Below the pieces are notes generated by a model. That model made no database searches and had not been told where the DNA came from. It saw nothing but the letters and a program-made list of their open reading frames with translations. From assembly GCA_032358165.1 (NCBI GenBank), contig JAALGY010000004.1:1-64000 (forward strand): a stretch of 64,000 nucleotides of DNA. The letters run 5' to 3'. Both the position numbers and the translations under genes were made by a program. Below are positions 48,192-60,000 of this stretch, in pieces. Position 1 is the stretch's first letter. Every line of letters starts with the position of its first letter. This DNA comes from Diplosphaera chodatii (Eukaryota > Chlorophyta > Trebouxiophyceae > Prasiolales > Stichococcaceae).

Positions 48192-48938
48192 ATGAGCTAC
48201 AGTGCCGCAGGCAGACCGTCGACCAGCAGCAGCGATGACGAGGCAGTCATCAGCCAAGTGCGCTGCTCTGCAAATGGCACTTTACAAGCAGCTGCCAAAC
48301 ACATTGCATGGTGTCCTCTCTTGTGCATCATGCTCACAACACTGAAGCTTTCTGCAAACGGCATGAGCTGATAATCGGGTTGCTGGCTCGATACGCAGCT
48401 TCAGAACGAGCTTCAGGTCGCCTATGTCCAGGAGTTCTACCAGGTATGCCAAGCCTGCAGCAAGCTTGGGGCGCATGCACCAACTTGGCATGCATGTTGC
48501 AACATGCGCAGTGGGGCACAACCTTGACATTGCGACTACGTGAATGCATGCAGACTGTGAGGGACAAGTGCTTCGGTGAGCGCCGTGTGCCTGCCTCGCT
48601 CACACAAAGGGCTGCCATGCATCCCAGGGTTCATCACGGCAGCTGCGGTGTCAAGTGTCCCAACCACCGAGGCAACACTGCGTGTTGTTGAGCTGCAGAG
48701 AAGTGCGTGACGAAGCCCAGCACCAGCCTAGGCAGCAGCGAGCAGCAGTGCATAGCGCGGTGTGCAGACCGCTACTCCGAGGTGACGAGTTGCATGCCCA
48801 TTCCGGCAATGAAGTGGCACGTGCACCTGCAGCGCTCGAGACAGTGGACCGAAGTGGTGCAGACGTGTTGTCCTCGCTTCATTGCAGGCGACTCAGGTGG
48901 TGGCGAAGAGCTTGCTGGAGGTCAATGGCTTGCAATGA
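48192..48938 (+). CDS. TIM13: Mitochondrial intermembrane-space chaperone TIM13
   Basis: Small Tim protein that partners TIM8 to escort hydrophobic precursors across the mitochondrial intermembrane space. Five exons splice in phase: 48192–48257 (MSYSAAGRPSTSSSDDEAVI), 48399–48443 (LQNELQVAYVQEFYQ), 48554–48575, 48699–48781 and 48888–48938 with a TGA stop, giving 88 residues, the usual size. The twin CX3C motifs are present: DKCFEKC, formed across the exon 3/exon 4 junction, and CIARC within SSEQQCIARCADRYSE. The sequence TKPSTSLGSSEQQ between them is close to other TIM13 proteins, which distinguishes it from TIM8, TIM9 and TIM10. The N-terminal Ser/Asp-rich segment is variable in the family. 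The start is the first ATG in the exon and fits the length. Confidence 0.93.
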
Positions 48939-49626
48939 TGGCGGCTTTTGTGGTAGTGGGGCACCTCCTTGCTACAGTAGAGGAGGGTCAGCAAGCACAG
49001 CTGTGGGCCCATTCCTGCACTAGAAAACATGTGTGACACTGTATGATTTTAATGTCGGCCGGTCACATTGCTCTCTATTGCGCATGCATATGCCGGCATG
49101 CACAGTGGCGCCGCATGCACTGCTGCTGCGACATGGCGATGGAAGGGCCTCATTGCCGTCAAACATTCCCGAGCATACAACGGCATGCCTCGTTACGCGG
49201 GGCGCTCCACGGTCGCCATCTGCTGCCTGGCGGTGTCGCTCAGGCGGGGGAGCAGCACTCTGGTCATGTCCAGCAAATCCTGCAGACAAGGATACCAGAC
49301 TACGACTCGCGAACGGCGAAGTCAATCCACGCTGCTTGCCGCACAATCCTACGGCTGTGGCGTTGTTGTACTGCTCTGCGTTCAAGCAGCGTCCTCGAGT
49401 TGCTGGCTGTGCTTCCCCGTCCACATCCCATCCCATCCCGTCAGACAACGTTGTGTGCAGGGGCGTGGGAGTCACCCATTCAGCGCCCAATAGCCTCAGC
49501 CTTACTGCTCCTTTGAATGCACAGCATCAGCTCGATCGACAGACTCTTTCCCTGCTGCGTTGGATGACGGTGCAGCAAGATCGGTAGCAGGAGTGCAGCC
49601 CGACTTCAGTCCAGCTAGGGCGGATC
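48939..49626. other. Unclear region; possible short minus-strand exon
   Basis: A minus-strand segment at about 49195–49280 follows a TCTGCAG acceptor and reads DLLDMTRVLLPRLSDTARQQ followed by MATVERPA and a stop, which looks like a plausible last exon. No upstream exon with a recognisable family was found between 49290 and 49620, and the region also must hold the 5' end of the plus-strand acetyltransferase gene. I treat it as unresolved. Confidence 0.25.
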
Positions 49627-52598
49627 GTGCTGCGAGAAAACGGCCCGCCGTACTCAGTCGCGTCAGCAGAACGGCAGGCGGCGCTGGGCCCCGCAGATCG
49701 GATTAGCAGCGGCGCCGCCTTTAGCAGCGCCGTCCCGGCGCCATCCGGCGCTGCAGGGCTGGCGCCGGCGTCCGGCCCGCAACTGGGCGCCGCCGGCGGG
49801 CCTGACGGCGGTGCGGCCGGCCAGCAGGATGTAGCCTGCGAGGCGATGGCGGCCGCCGCCGGTGCGGCGGCAGGCGCGGCGGCGGCGGCGGGTGCAGCGG
49901 CCCTGCACGGCGGCGGCGGCGCTGCAGAGGAGACGGATCCCGTGAAGCGGGAGGAGGCGCGGCGGAAGGCCGCCGAGCTGACCGCGGCGCGCAACGCGCT
50001 CGCCGCGCGCATCCCCACCGACCAGTACTTCGAGCTGCCGGGGCGGCCCACCGTCGTGTTCCAGGTCTGCCAACAAACATGAACTTCCTTCAACATATTA
50101 ACAACACAACAGTCAGCAAACAGCCTCGTATCACTTGATGCAAGGTTCGTAGGCGCCTGATGCATCTGAGCGGGGCACTTGTGTCCGGGTTGTCCTGCTG
50201 CATGTGCATGACCGTGGTCCCCTGCCACGGCAGGCGCGGGACTACACCGCCAACAAGGCGGAGGGGCGGGCGCTGGCGCGCGGCGACGTGCCCTTCCTCT
50301 TCCGCGCCTTCGAGGCCGGCCAGGTGCGCCCACCACTGTGCTGAGACATGTTTCAGCAGATAGGGCGGGCAGCGGGGACACCCCTCCGGGGCACACAAAC
50401 CCACTCCTGGAGCTGCTGTACAGCCTGCCCCTGCGGTGCCCTGCTATGCGGGCCCCACCGCTGCTCAGAGCAGCAGGTGGCGGCGCTCTACTGGTGTCGC
50501 GAACCGCCCGTCGGCTCTGCGGGTCGCTCACCATGGAAACCCGGGGGCTGGGTGCCCCGCAGGCGCCGCCGCCGCGGCCGGGCACCCGCAAGGCGGAGCA
50601 GCCGCGGGCGGCCACCATCCACGAGTACCTGGACTGGACCGTCACCTCCTCCGCCGCGGAGGACGAGGACGAGCTGGTGGGTGTTTACTATAGTCAGATG
50701 TACTTTACTGAATCGACATTAATATCAGTACCTGGACTGGACCGTCACCTCCTCCGCCGCGGAGGACGAGGACGAGCTGGTGGGTTTTTACTACAGTCAG
50801 ATGTACTTTACTGAATCGACAGTAATATCAGTACCTGGACTGGACCGTCACCTCCTCCGCCGCGGAGGACGAGGACGAGCTGGTGGGTTTTTACTACAGT
50901 CAGATGTACTTTACTGACTCTACATGAATGTCAGTACCTGGACTGGACCGTCACCCCGCGGAGGACGAGGACGCGCTGGTGGGCGGCCTTGTGACATGCG
51001 CCGGCTACTGCCGATGTGTCTAATGTGGGAGATTGTGCCGATCTCGAAGGATGCCCAGACCGCAGCTGCCTGGTGACCAGCCCAGCATGGACAGAACGCC
51101 TGTACGAGGCGGCACCTGTTGGTGTCGAGACCAGCGCCCTTTGCGATGCCCGGCAGCGTTCCATAGCACCTCCCCCTGCCAGTGGCCAGTTGTTCTGACC
51201 AGCACTTGGTGAATCTCGCAGGACTTTGGCGGGTTCCGGGTGGTGACGCTGCTGCCGCGCTACCGGCCCGGGTGGCCGCCCCCGGGCGCGTACGACCGCC
51301 CCGTGCCGCGGCGCTCCACCGCCATGGGGGCGCCCAAGTGAGCCGCACTTTACACTCGTGTCTCAAATATGAGTAGCCAAGCCAGCGCACTTGCTTGCGC
51401 AGTTGCATTGGCGCGAGGCAGCACGCTGCTCCTGTTGGCAGGCTGCTCAAAGATGAGACGGACACAGCCGTCGTCCTTCACTAGGGGCTATGCCGCTCAG
51501 CGGCATGGGAGCGTGTGGCAACGGCCTCTGACCGGGCGTCGCCCCACCCTGCAGGGACCCGCTGCCGCAGCTGCTGACGGCGGGCAAGCCCATCTGCGCG
51601 GCCACCATCCGCGTGGGGCTGGGCTACCTGGAGGTGCCCTTCTTCGCGACGGCGGAGACCAAGCGCAACCGGGGCTACGGCCGCGCGCTGCTGGAGGCGA
51701 TCGAGGACGTTGCCCGGTGCGCGCCCGATGGACCGCCTCCAAATTTGATATACCTTGCTGCTTCTTTGTTGGGGTGGGTTGCAGACACTGTACAGCACTG
51801 GCTGATGCACAGGCAACATGCGCACCAGCGCCCAGAACGGATGCCCGGGGAAAGCACCCCTGTCGGCAGCGGGACCTGCCTGGCAGTACGCTGTCTTCCC
51901 GCTGTGTGGGGCTTCGTGGCGGCTGGCCTGTGCCAGGCAGCCGCTCGGCCATGCAGCCGGGGGGCTGCCGCCCAGCAGTCCTCCGACGGCAGCCTGCGCC
52001 TTATCAAAAAGTGTTTCTGTGTCGCGCGCAGGTGCCTGGCCATCCCGCTGATCCTGCTGTGCTCCACGGACGACCCCGTGACGCGCAACACCTGGCGCCG
52101 CCTGGGGTTCGTGTTCACCAGCGCCGCCGACCTGGCGGGCTTCGGCGTCGGGCCCCGCGACCTGCTGCACATGGACAACACCGTGCAGGTGGACTCAAAA
52201 TCTCAAATGAATTACCAGAAGTTTATGAATCTAATTCCCGGTTTCTCCGGCTGACCGGTCCCCCGGCTGACATTGCACACCACGCATACTGCGCTTGCCT
52301 TGCGTCGCCCTGGGGATGGTAGTGCCGCGGGCTGGATGGGTTCTGGTGGGAGCTGGGTGGATAGTCCAGATGCCGACTCCTGGGCGTGGTTGGGCAACTG
52401 GGCGCTTTGCATCCCTTTTGAACCTCCTGCACGTGCTTGCGATCACCGCGCGCTGGCAGCGACCGCGCGCTGGCTGGTGCGTGCAGATGCACAAGGTGGT
52501 GCCCGAGCCGCGGCCGTGGAGGAGCGTCGTGCTGCGCCACGGCGCCTGGGCGCAGCGGCTGTACTACGACCCGGACCCGCCGCCGCCGCCGCCGCCGG

Positions 52599-52629
<31 letters not shown>

Positions 52630-53050
52630 GCGGCCGTCCAAGGGCAAGGCCCAGCAGCAGCCCCAGCAACCGCCGGCGCACGCCCCGCCGCAGCCGCACC
52701 GGCACCAGCAGCCCGGCCACTTGCAGCAGCAGCCCGCGGCGGCGCAGCCTCGGCAGCACCCGGCGCAGCAGCCCCAGCCGCCGCCGACGCCGCCGCCCCC
52801 CGGCTGGAAGGCGGTGCAGCCCAGCGCCAACGGCGCATACGTGCCCGCCGCTGACGGCGTGGTGGTAGAGGCCCAGAACGGCGTCGCGAGCGCTGCGGAG
52901 GGGTCGCCTCTGCCGCTGCTGGCACAGCAGCAGCAGCAGCAGCAGCAGCCAGAGCGGATGCAGGTGACGCCTGCAACGGCGCCTGCAGCAGCAGCGGCGG
53001 CAGCAGCCCAAGCGGCGGCCGCTCCAGACAGGTTGCATGAGCCGGGTTGA
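49627..53050 (+). CDS. GNAT-fold acetyltransferase with Pro/Gln-rich C-terminal tail
   Basis: N-terminal acetyltransferase-fold protein. The first recognised exon (to about 50064) is Ala/Gly-rich and ends with TDQYFELPGRPTVVFQ. Then DYTANKAEGRALARGDVPFL lies near 50240, and ATIHEYLDWTVTSSAAEDED ends near 50670. DFGGFRVVTLLPRYRPGWPP lies near 51225. The core exon near 51557–51718 has ICAATIRVGLGYLEVPFFAT followed by RNRGYGRALLEAIEDVAR, the R-x-x-G-x-G acetyl-CoA-binding motif A. The next, near 52032–52187, has IPLILLCSTDDPVTRNTWRR and LGFVFTS (motif B). The last exon, 52487–53050, begins MHKVVPEPRPWRSVVLRHGA, then carries long poly-Pro (CCG) and poly-Gln (CAG) runs to the stop. The fold resembles the acetyltransferase part of plant PHD-GNAT proteins such as IDM1, but no PHD finger is visible, so the substrate is unknown. 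No in-frame ATG precedes 49627, so the true start is in an upstream exon or at an internal ATG near 49846. Confidence 0.65.
50625..50995 (+). repeat. Tandem repeat of 103-bp units containing an exon end and its splice donor
   Basis: Units begin with GTACCTGGACTGGACC at 50625, 50728, 50831 and 50934, a constant 103-bp period. The first three are nearly identical (single-base differences such as GTGTTTACTATAG versus GTTTTTACTACAG). The fourth is diverged and shortened. Each unit includes coding sequence for YLDWTVTSSAAEDEDEL, the GTGGGT donor after it, and intron sequence. Because 103 is not a multiple of three, reading through the copies would break the frame, so only one copy is likely used. 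Confidence 0.9.
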
Positions 53051-53634
53051 AGAATTTGCGGCAGTGTGCCACGAGGACGACAGGTTACGTGCGTCCGTGC
53101 GGCCTCAGAGTGCTTGTAATAGCATTAAGCTTCTTCGGAGCATGCTGCCGAGTCTGCACACATTTTCGAGGTAACTGTCGAAATCCAGTGCAGTGCAATG
53201 ATGCGATGCAGAAACGATGTAGGCCTGTTCCCAGCCTCCTTGTTACATGTACATCATTGACTTGCGTGTACAGCACTGCCTGACGATGCACAAACCACAT
53301 TGCTGTGCACCCAAAGAATTCCTGGGTCAGTGTGCTGCACTACAGTAGTCTGCCCCAAAACATGACCAGTTTCATCCTGACTTATGCTGGACCACCCACA
53401 CCTGCTGCCTTCCCCATATGTCACAACAAAAGCACCTGCTATACTCGTCAGGGTGATCCAAGGTGGCCGCTGCCCACTGATAGCGCCAAAGTGCCGCGCT
53501 CCTTTGCTGTGTCTGCCTTGCTCAATCCTATGCTGCCGCATGCCCCGCAACACTGCTCAAGCGCAGCAGCGAGCTGCGCATGAGAAACGGTGCCAAGCGG
53601 TGCCGGCAGCCCGCAGCATGACTAGGGTTTAGGG
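53051..53634. other. Convergent intergenic region
   Basis: Lies between the stop of the acetyltransferase gene (plus) and the decayed terminal-exon copies of the reductase gene (minus). Only short frames are present and no motif is recognised. It should include the 3' UTR of the acetyltransferase. A single telomere-like TTTAGGG word occurs near 53628. Confidence 0.4.
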
Positions 53635-54056
53635 TCAGCAGCCGCACACGTGGCGGGCGTGCTTGTTCTCCAGGCCGCCGCGTCGCCGGCGGCCGCGCCG
53701 CCAAGCCGGCCACGGCGGTGCGGGGGGCCGCTCGGGACCCGCGCACGGGGCGGGCGCCCTCGGGCCGGGCTGCGCTGCCGCCGGCGCCGCGGGCGGGACC
53801 CTACAGAACAGCTGAACCCTAGGAGCCGCACATGACGCGGGCGTCCCCTGTCTTTCAAGCCTGCCCTGCTGCCGGCGGCCCTGTCGCCGCCTCGTCCTGC
53901 GGCGGCGCTGGGAGGCGGCGCTGCAGGCCGGGCCGCTCGGGAGCCCCAGATGAGGCGGGCGCCCTGTTGCCCAGGCTGCACGCCACCGCCGCCAGCCGCG
54001 CCCCGCCCCGTCCCGCGGCGGCGCCGGGAGGCGGCGCCGCGCGGGGGGGGCGCTGC
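53635..54056 (-). repeat. Decayed tandem copies of the reductase terminal exon
   Basis: Three degenerate copies of the RNR large subunit last-exon sequence lie beyond its stop codon, starting near 53936, 53821 and 53637 (spacings about 121, 115 and 184 bp). Each keeps a recognisable AGGAGCCGCACATGA-like start (reverse of the CLMCGS-stop codons), a GGCGGGCGTCC-type block and a TTCTCCAGGC-like block, but substitutions and indels remove the Cys-x-x-Cys codons and the frame. GC-rich CGG/CCG runs have expanded between them. Confidence 0.75.
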
Positions 54057-57000
54057 TCAGGAGCCGCACATGAGGCAGGCGTCCTTGTTCTCCAGGCTGC
54101 ACACCATCGCCGCCAGCCGCCGCTCCTCCTCCATGTCTGCGTCCAGCGACCGCGCGATGGCGCGCCCGTTGCCCTGCAGGACGAGGGGTTTACGGGTGGT
54201 TAGAGATGGGATATAGAGGATGTACATGAATGCATATCCTTGTCAATTGGCTGGTCGGCTGCATGTGCGATTGGATAGGGGACTGGATGTGAGTGTCTAT
54301 GCTTGTCAAAGGCGGCCGGCTGCATGCGCGAGTCCGGGCCGGGACCTGAGGGGCGCCGGAGTGCCGCTGGCAGCCCGAGGCCGCGGCGCTCGCCCCAGGA
54401 CGAAGCTACGCGCAGTTGTGGTCAAAGGTGCAGACGCAGAGGTCAGGCGCTACAGGGGCGTCAGCCCCAGGCGTGGTCCGCATAGGTGCACGAAAACCCA
54501 CCACGAGCGCCTCGGCGGGCTCCGGCGTGAAGCCGGTCGGCATGGCCCGCTGCGTGACCGCCGCCGCCGTGACAGGCGGCGTGACGGGCACCGCCGCGCC
54601 GTTTGCTGTGATGGCGACGGGCGCCGCCGCCGCGCCGGCGTCAGCTGTGCGCAGGGTGCGGTTCTTGGCGAGCGCCTGCACGCAGGACAGGCCGCAAAGT
54701 GAGCTAGGTGCTGACGAGGACGGGCCAGAGGACGGGGCACGAACTGCACGCACGGCAACCCATCTGCCTGCAGGCAGGTCGGCCCTTTGATGCTCGGCTC
54801 ATGCTGCTGCTGCAAACCACGATGTGGATCCACCACGAAACTGGCATATTGGTGCGCTCACTGCGCCATGTTCCATGTGAGCTGAGACATATAAACGCAG
54901 CGCGGCCCACCTGCTGGTCCACTGTGAACTTGATGGCGTCGGCTGCGGCGCGCGTGCGCAGGTAGTACATGCCCGTCTTCAGTCCTTTCTACAGTGCCAT
55001 GGAGGGCGAAGGGATGTCAGGGCGCAGAGTGCCTCCAGAGGATTCTGGCTGGGAGGGCCTGCGCCTCTGCCGAACACACCGGAGAGGGTGTGCAATGGGT
55101 CGTGGGACGTGGTTTGCCCCGAGGCATGCCAGCCTGGCGGCGACGGGAAGCAGGAAGCGCACCTTCCAGGCGTAGAAGTGCAGCGAGGTCAGCTTGCCGA
55201 AGTTGACGTCGGACATGTGCACGTTGAAGGACTGCGACTGGTCGATGAAGGCGCCCCGATCCGCCGCCATGTCCACCAGGATCTGCGCGCAGGAATGGGG
55301 GGGAAGCTTGGAAGCGCATGCCCTCGACCGCGTCTGCCTCAAAACGCAGCAGCACCGCGCCTGGCGCCTGGGGCCTGGCAAGCCGTGCGGCGCGCGCACC
55401 TTCTGCTTGATCTCCCACACCGTCTTGTACAGCTCCTTCATGTGGTCTGGGATGTCCAGATCCTGCGGCACCACCGAGCAAAATGTTGGCGTTTGGCCGT
55501 GGCAACCATCGGAGACGGGCCACAGGCAGCAGTTGCACTCAGCAATGCAGAGGGGCACTGCGATGCCACCCTGCAGCTGCTGAAGCAGCTGGTCGCAACG
55601 CAGGCACCGCGTCACAAGACGGTCCACCAGAGGAACGTGCAACTGGTTGTGTGGGGGCGCGGGAGCGTCACCTGCACCGAGCCGTTGGCGGCGACCAGCT
55701 CGTTCTTCAGGTCCCGGGTCCACAGGCCGGCCCGCGTCAGGTCCGCCAGCAGGTGCTGGTTGACCACCTGCTCCGGTGGACATCGCACGAGTCAGCGGCT
55801 TAGGGGTTAGGTTTTAGCGGCCAGGGCGCGCGTGGCGAGGCGTGGCCGGTGCACGCCATGCCGGTCAGCGGGAGCTTGGCCGAGCCCTGCAGGGCTGCAG
55901 CTGGCGCATGGCCACAGGCGGATCCTGCAAGCTGCTGGGCCCTGTAGCCCGGTGCAGCGCTGCAGAGCTGCCAAATTTAGGGTCTGAAACCCTAAAGTCG
56001 CACTGCAGCGCACCGTAAACTCGCCGCTGAGGACGCGCCGCACGTAGATGTTGCTGGTGTACGGCTCGAAGCACTCGTTGTTGCCCAGGATCTGCGCCAG
56101 ACACGAAGCCCGTCAGCCTGTCAGACATCAGCTGTCCCCTGTGTCATCCCAGGTGATGCAGGTCAGGCAAAGAGCCGCCCGCAGGACAGCCCCATAGCAT
56201 TGCAGCCCTGCAGTGCCAAGCACCGCCTCAGCCTGCCGCACTACAGCGTGTGCCACGCCGCGGCCGCACAGCAGCACCCCGCAGCCGTCAGCACCAACAG
56301 CAGCAGCGGCAGCAGGATGCAGCAGCAGAAAGGGGCGGAAGCACCTGCGAGGTGGAGGCTGTGGGCATGGGCGCGACCAGCAGGCTGTTGCGGATGCCGT
56401 GGCGGCTGATGTCGGCGCGCAGCTCGTCCCAGTCCCACCGCTGGCTGCAGGAAGCAGGAGGCGCACATCAGCATGGGCGGACGGCGCAGCACAGGTTGCC
56501 AAAGCGTGGAATCAATTGCACTTGACCATCCAGGCATGCCCAGACGCAGCAGAACCTTGATCGTGTGCCCACCTGGGGGCCTTCACGCCCCACATGTCGT
56601 GCTGCAGCTCGCCGCGCGACACTGGGCTGCCCTGGTACGTCTCATATGGCCCTGCAAGCACACAAGCGCGGATTGAGCGCCTCGTGTGCGCGTCTCGCGC
56701 AGCGGCAGCCCCGCCAACATGACGCAGACTGCTGTGCCATGCGGAACTGCATGTGTGCCACGGAAGACTTCGTCAAACGAATGTGCAGGAAGTCATGTTG
56801 GTAGTTGTTGCGGGCGCACACAAGAAGTGCCACGCACCCTCCTTGACCGCCAGCTGGCAGGAGGTCTTCAGGCCGGCATAGTAGATCGCCTCGAAGATCT
56901 CTTTGTTCAGCTGCTGTGCCTCGGGCGAGTCGAACGGCAGGCCCAGCAGGATGAAGGTGTCCGCCAGGCCCTGCAGTACATAGTGCCAGCAGAGTCGGCC

Positions 57001-60000
57001 GCGGCAACTGCCAAGCATGCAGACAGGTAGGCAGCAGATTCTTGGCGACGGCCAGCAGCGGTCTGAGTAGGACTCTGCCAAGCCCCTTTGCACACCCGTA
57101 CAGCCTGAGGAGCAGCACCCACCGACGTAATGCAGGCGGCGCAGGCGGAGCGGCAGGGGCAGCAGGAAGCAGCAGTGTTTTGCGCACCTGGACGCCCATG
57201 CCGATGGGGCGGTGGCGCATGTTGGACCGCCGCGCGGTGTCCACCGGGTAGTAGTTCACGTCGATGATCTGGTTCAGGTTGCGCGTCACCTGCTGCGCCA
57301 CCTCCGCCAGCGCCTCGAAATCGAAATACCTGCGGCGGTATCCATAGGGTGTAACCAGCTGCTCAGCAGGGTGCGCGAGCAGGCAGCAAGGCCAGCACTG
57401 TACAGTGTCCGCTGGCAGCCGGAGCTCGGGACACTTCCTGCGCAGGCGTGGACGTGCCAAACGGGACTTATAACACCAGGCTGCCTTCAGGCCGCCGCTG
57501 CTGGTGTGGCAGGTGTCACGCGCTGGCAGCAGAACACTGCAGGACCGCAGGGGCGGCGTCGGCGCACCGGTTGGCGGCGTTGTGGGAGCCGATGAGCTTG
57601 GGGCGGCCCTGCGACTCGGCTGAGGCCGCGTGCTCCTTCACAAAGCGGGGCAGCGCGATGGACGCCAGGTTGCACACCTGCCACGACACGCAGGCCTCAA
57701 CAATTAGATGTGCACCCCGGGAGTGTGCGGCACAGGCCACAGCACCGCTGTGTGTGGGGCTGCAGGGTCGGAGGCCCCCGGCCAGACGGGATGCAGCGGT
57801 GAGGCTGTGACTTGGGCTGTGAGGCGTGGGCGCACCGCGGTCTCCTCGGGCGACGTGAACTCCAGGATCTCGGTGCACAGGTTGGAGCAGCGGATGGTGC
57901 CCAGGTTCTGCTGGTTGGACTTGCGGTTGCAGCTGTCCTTGTACAGCATGTACGGGTTGCCGGTCTCCACCTGCGGGGGCAGCGGCAGCGGCACCATCAG
58001 ACGGGCAAAGTACAGCTCCCAGCTTTGCTGCCAGCCACTGGACTGCGTATACGATGCAGAAGCATGGTTTCACATGTCTGCATAGTGCCAGCGATTGCTG
58101 TGGGGCAGGGCGATAGGGTGAACATCAAGCGACCACACCTGTGCGTCCATGATGGCGAACCACAGCTTGCGGGCGTCGATCTGGTCCCGCGCCCGCCCCT
58201 CCGACTCGTACTTCTCGTACAGCGCCTGGATTCGCAAGCGTAGCAGCACATCAGCCCATGTTCCACTGCAGCAGCGGCTCCACAAAGGCAACATTGCTCT
58301 GCAAAGCATCGGGTCGCAGCACCGGCAACTGCAAGTGGCCCCGGGAAAGCGCAGAGACATGTCAGGGCACGCAGGCTGCCTTGGCCTCGCTGCCGGGAGG
58401 TGTGTCGGGGCGCACCGTGAAGTCGGCGCCCCAGGACTCGGCCAGGCCGGGCGCCTCGTTGGGGCAGAACAGGCTCCACTTGCCGTCCGCCTCCACCCGC
58501 TGCAGATGCGAGCCCGAGTGCCCGTTGCAATCAAGGTGCATGCACATGCTTCTGCGCGTGACCAACCAAAGCACCAAAGCAAGGCGCACATCAGAGCGAT
58601 GGTCTCAGGCCTGAAGTCCTGGGCCACCGGCATGCGGACAGCACGGCAGGCAGCGGGGGCCCCGCACCTCCATGAACAGGTCGTTGACCCACAGGCCGTA
58701 GAACAGGTCCCGGCACCGCGCCTCCTCCTTGCCGTGGTTCTTGCGCAGGTCCAGCCAGTCCCAGATGTCCGCGTGCCACGGCTCCAGGTAGATGGCAAAC
58801 GCGCCCTTGCGCTTGCCGCCCCCCTGCGGCGCCGGGACAGCATTGGCCTGGAAGCCTGCTCGCACGATGCGGGGGCGGATGGGGGCCGCACAGCATGGGA
58901 AGAGCCGCGACGTCACGGCGGTTGCAGGCTGGGACGGTACTGCAAGCCGCTCTCTGCCGGACAGCAGCACCCGGCACGGTGCCGCACCTGGTCCACATAG
59001 CGTGCGGTGTCGTTGAACACCCGCAGCATCGGCACGATGCCGTTGCTGTTGCCGTTGGTGCCACGGATGTAGCTGCCCTGCAGTGCACGAGGACCACCTT
59101 TTGGCAACAGTAGGAGCAGAAGAAAGGGCGGGCGTCACCAGGCATGGGCACTGCAGCGCATGCCCTCGGCAGGCAGGCAAGTGCGATCGCAGTCTCTCAC
59201 CGTTGCCCTGATGTTGTGGATCGACAGCCCGATGCCGCCGGCCGACTTGGAGATGGCTGCGCACTCCTTCAGGGTGTCGAAGATGCCCTGCAGCCAGGTG
59301 CACGTCTGCTGGTGACAGCTGCAACTCAGCTCCAGCTGCCTGCTCTGCTCCGCTGAGCCTGGGCTGCTGCGGGTGTCTGCCACATCTGCCTCCTCGAACC
59401 CTCGCAGCGCAGGTCAGGCCAGGGGCATCGGCGCCAACCACCCACCTCGATGGAGTCGTCCTTGGAGCAGATCAGGAAGCAGGAGCTGAGCTGCGGGCGG
59501 GGCGTGCCCGCGTTGAACAGCGTCGGGCTGGCGTGCGTGAACCTGCAGGGGCGGCACCCACCCGCTCAGGACGGGAGCACCGTCGGCAGCCGCTCTTTCC
59601 AGCAAAGCAGGCGGTCGCCGCCGCAGCAGCATCGCCAGAGGGGCAGTTCCTCAGGCGGCTCGGGCACGGGCGCGCACCAGCGCTCCGACAGCAGCTGGTA
59701 CGTGCGGATGGCCTGCTCCAGGTCGTGCTTCCAGATGCCGATCGCCACGCGCATCAGCATGTGCTGCGGCCGCTCCACCACCTGGCCGTTGATGCGCAGC
59801 AGGTAGGACCGCTCCAGGGTCTGCACCGGCACCCAACACGACCCGTCAGCTGACTGCCGTGCCACCAGCTCTGACGCAAATCGGGATGGGAGTCGCCATG
59901 CTCCCGGCCTAAAGGTCTCAGCACGAGGTGGAACCTGTGCTGTGCGGCGCTTGCGTGTTCTCAACGGCGCTGTGCGCACCTTGAAGCCAAAGTAGTCGTA

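Noticed and set aside
47615..48193. A 192-codon minus-strand open frame between GPAT9 and TIM13
   Set aside because: It fills the divergent promoter region of two well-supported genes, is rich in Cys, Arg and Ser with no domain, and is probably open by chance in GC-rich DNA.
49527..50645. A 372-codon minus-strand open frame
   Set aside because: It is antisense to the GNAT acetyltransferase exons, which have splice support and recognisable motifs.
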